Below, piece after piece: positions 63,029 through 64,000 of a stretch of DNA of 64,000 nt. The notes below the pieces were generated by a model. The model worked only from the letters and a program-made list of their open reading frames with translations, was not told the origin of the DNA and ran no database searches. How positions within the stretch are numbered: position 1 is the stretch's first letter; each line of letters opens with the position of its first letter. A program made the translations under genes and the position numbers. This DNA is from Aureibaculum luteum (GTDB lineage: Bacteria; Bacteroidota; Bacteroidia; Flavobacteriales; Flavobacteriaceae). The stretch is from assembly GCF_003449015.1 (NCBI RefSeq), contig NZ_QRGD01000001.1:886639-950638 (forward strand), in the 5' to 3' direction.

Positions 63029-63637
63029 TTAAATCTTATCATGCACTTTGGTATGTTCACCACCATTCCATTGCGTTAAAATATCAGTTACAACTGAGGC
63101 TCCACTGCCACAGGCAATAGCAAATTGGCTTCGCCATCCCGCCAAAGTACCAGCAACATAAATACCATCAACAACTAGGTGATCATCATTTTTAAGCTGA
63201 ATGCGATTTTTTTCAGGTTTGGCTTTTTTATGAGGCTCTACAAATTGTTCTAATCCTTTTATAAAAAAAGTATTCGTATAACCTACAGCAATAACAATTT
63301 CTTTAGTATGAAATACAGACTTATTGGTAACCACTTCAAAACCATTCGGTAACCGCTGTACCTCTATTACTTTTTCATTATCAATTTGTCTAATATTTGG
63401 ATATAATTCAGAAAGTTGATTTTTACCAGTTTCTAGAATGCTTTCACCTGTTGTACCGGGATCTAATCCCAATACATTATTAAACAAGGCATCTTGTAAA
63501 TGAGATGCCTTTTGATGCAATATAATTCCTACTTTTTTACCCTTTGCAAAGCCCTTGTCTTTTGCTGAACCTAAAATCAATGCACAAGACATACCTGCCG
63601 CACCACCTCCAACTATAAGCACGTCAAATGTTTTCAT
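63029..63637 (-). CDS. Short FAD-dependent NAD(P)/FAD oxidoreductase (thioredoxin reductase-like)
   Basis: This 202-residue flavoprotein has an N-terminal FAD Rossmann motif (VLIVGGGAAGMSCAL, about 6-20) and a C-terminal FAD-binding block (DGIYVAGTLAGW, about 157-168) as in thioredoxin reductases. It lacks the inserted NADPH domain and CxxC redox pair, so it cannot act as a normal TrxR by itself. Flavobacteria carry similar short forms. The electron donor and substrate are unknown. Confidence 0.8.
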   Translation of the reverse strand: MKTFDVLIVGGGAAGMSCALILGSAKDKGFAKGKKVGIILHQKASHLQDALFNNVLGLDPGTTGESILETGKNQLSELYPNIRQIDNEKVIEVQRLPNGFEVVTNKSVFHTKEIVIAVGYTNTFFIKGLEQFVEPHKKAKPEKNRIQLKNDDHLVVDGIYVAGTLAGWRSQFAIACGSGASVVTDILTQWNGGEHTKVHDKI

Positions 63638-63720
63638 TCTGTTATTAGTTAAGTTAATTTTTCAAGCCACAAAATTACATCATAAACCCTTACTTGTAGT
63701 ATTAGGTTGAAGTTCGCATT

Positions 63721-64000
63721 TTATTGAATAAATAACCCCTGAATATTGGCTGCAAATAACTTCACGGCAATTGCCAATAAAATTACGCCAAAAACTTTTC
63801 TAATTACATCTATTCCACCTTTACCTAATAATCGTTCAATTCTTTTAGATAGCTTTAAAACAATATAAACAAAAATAGTATTGATTACAATTGCTATTAC
63901 AATACTAATGGTTTGATATTCTGAACTCAAAGAAAGTATAGTTGTCATTGTACCAGCACCTGCAATTAAAGGAAAAGCCAATGGCACAACACTCGCCGTT
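63721..64000 (-). CDS. MarC family integral membrane protein (partial)
   Basis: The reading frame stays open to the window edge. The visible part reads ASVVPLAFPLIAGAGTMTT, the conserved loop of the MarC (UPF0056) family, followed by two transmembrane helices and the stop at 63721. About 93 C-terminal residues are visible of about 200 usual, so the N-terminal half lies beyond 64000. A GTG at 63987 is not the real start. The function of the family is unsettled. Confidence 0.85.
   Translation of the reverse strand, partial: TASVVPLAFPLIAGAGTMTTILSLSSEYQTISIVIAIVINTIFVYIVLKLSKRIERLLGKGGIDVIRKVFGVILLAIAVKLFAANIQGLFIQ

Noticed and set aside
1-64000. CRISPR arrays, cas genes, integrases or intact insertion sequences
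   Set aside because: I looked for regularly spaced repeats, transposase signatures and phage genes and found none. The only repeats are those listed.

Overview
The window is a chromosomal segment from a low-GC member of the Bacteroidota, almost certainly a Flavobacteriaceae. Four things point there. Promoters have the Bacteroidetes form (TTG, 18-20 bp, TAnnTTTG), best seen upstream of the tRNA and ompA. Clear Shine-Dalgarno sequences are scarce. One secreted protein ends in a CHU_C / gliding-motility-type T9SS sorting domain. The gene neighbourhoods (coaX - outer membrane protein - TPR protein - lptC - corC - ppiD; glgA-glgC-glgB) are also typical of the family. I could not settle the genus. 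I saw no prophage, integrase, intact IS element, CRISPR array, rRNA or replication origin.

Layout. 1-390 is non-coding, with a 30-bp direct repeat and a terminator-like hairpin. 391-6.6 kb: an SDR dehydrogenase, PEP carboxykinase (pckA), an alpha/beta hydrolase and an AddB-like nuclease. 6.7-17.5 kb: a long leftward run of envelope genes (OmpA with calcium-binding repeats, PpiD-type foldase, CorC/HlyC protein, LptC, two tandem TPR paralogues, an outer membrane barrel and coaX). 17.6 kb: tRNA-Phe. 17.9-27.9 kb: housekeeping and nucleotide genes (dgt, dxs, tadA, deoxynucleoside kinase) with a TonB-type barrel and a membrane-anchored LuxR regulator. 28.1-32.3 kb: a SulP transporter and a Na+/H+-type antiporter. 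32.3-45.5 kb: a ferredoxin block with a [2Fe-2S] ferredoxin remnant, rseC-rnfBCDGEA, korAB, a 2[4Fe-4S] ferredoxin and nifJ. 45.6-46 kb: a HEPN protein beside a small inverted-repeat element. 46.2-53.4 kb: glycogen synthesis genes and a GH31 glucosidase. 53.5-64 kb: a lectin-like T9SS substrate, a uracil-DNA glycosylase, an NfeD-like/flotillin pair, rsmI, a HupE/UreJ protein, dCMP deaminase, a CTP-type protease, a short FAD protein and the edge of a MarC gene.

How the genes fit together. NifJ (pyruvate) and KorAB (2-oxoglutarate or another 2-oxoacid) reduce ferredoxin. The small 4Fe-4S ferredoxin is the obvious carrier. Rnf couples reduced ferredoxin to NAD+ and an ion gradient, or runs in reverse to make reduced ferredoxin. 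PckA links oxaloacetate to PEP, and glgABC store the resulting hexose as glycogen.

Main discovery. The promoters of pckA, the rnf operon, korAB, the ferredoxin and nifJ all carry an FNR/CRP-like dyad (consensus TGAY-N4-RTCA). In all five the dyad centre lies exactly 36.5 bp upstream of the last base of a TAnnTTTG/A -7 element, which corresponds to about -41.5. The korAB and ferredoxin promoters share one dyad symmetrically. This looks like an undescribed class-II activator regulon for ferredoxin-linked carbon metabolism. The regulator gene is not in the window. Other notable items are an 18-bp perfect hairpin inside the signal-peptide codons of one TPR paralogue, and the ferredoxin pseudogene next to rnf.
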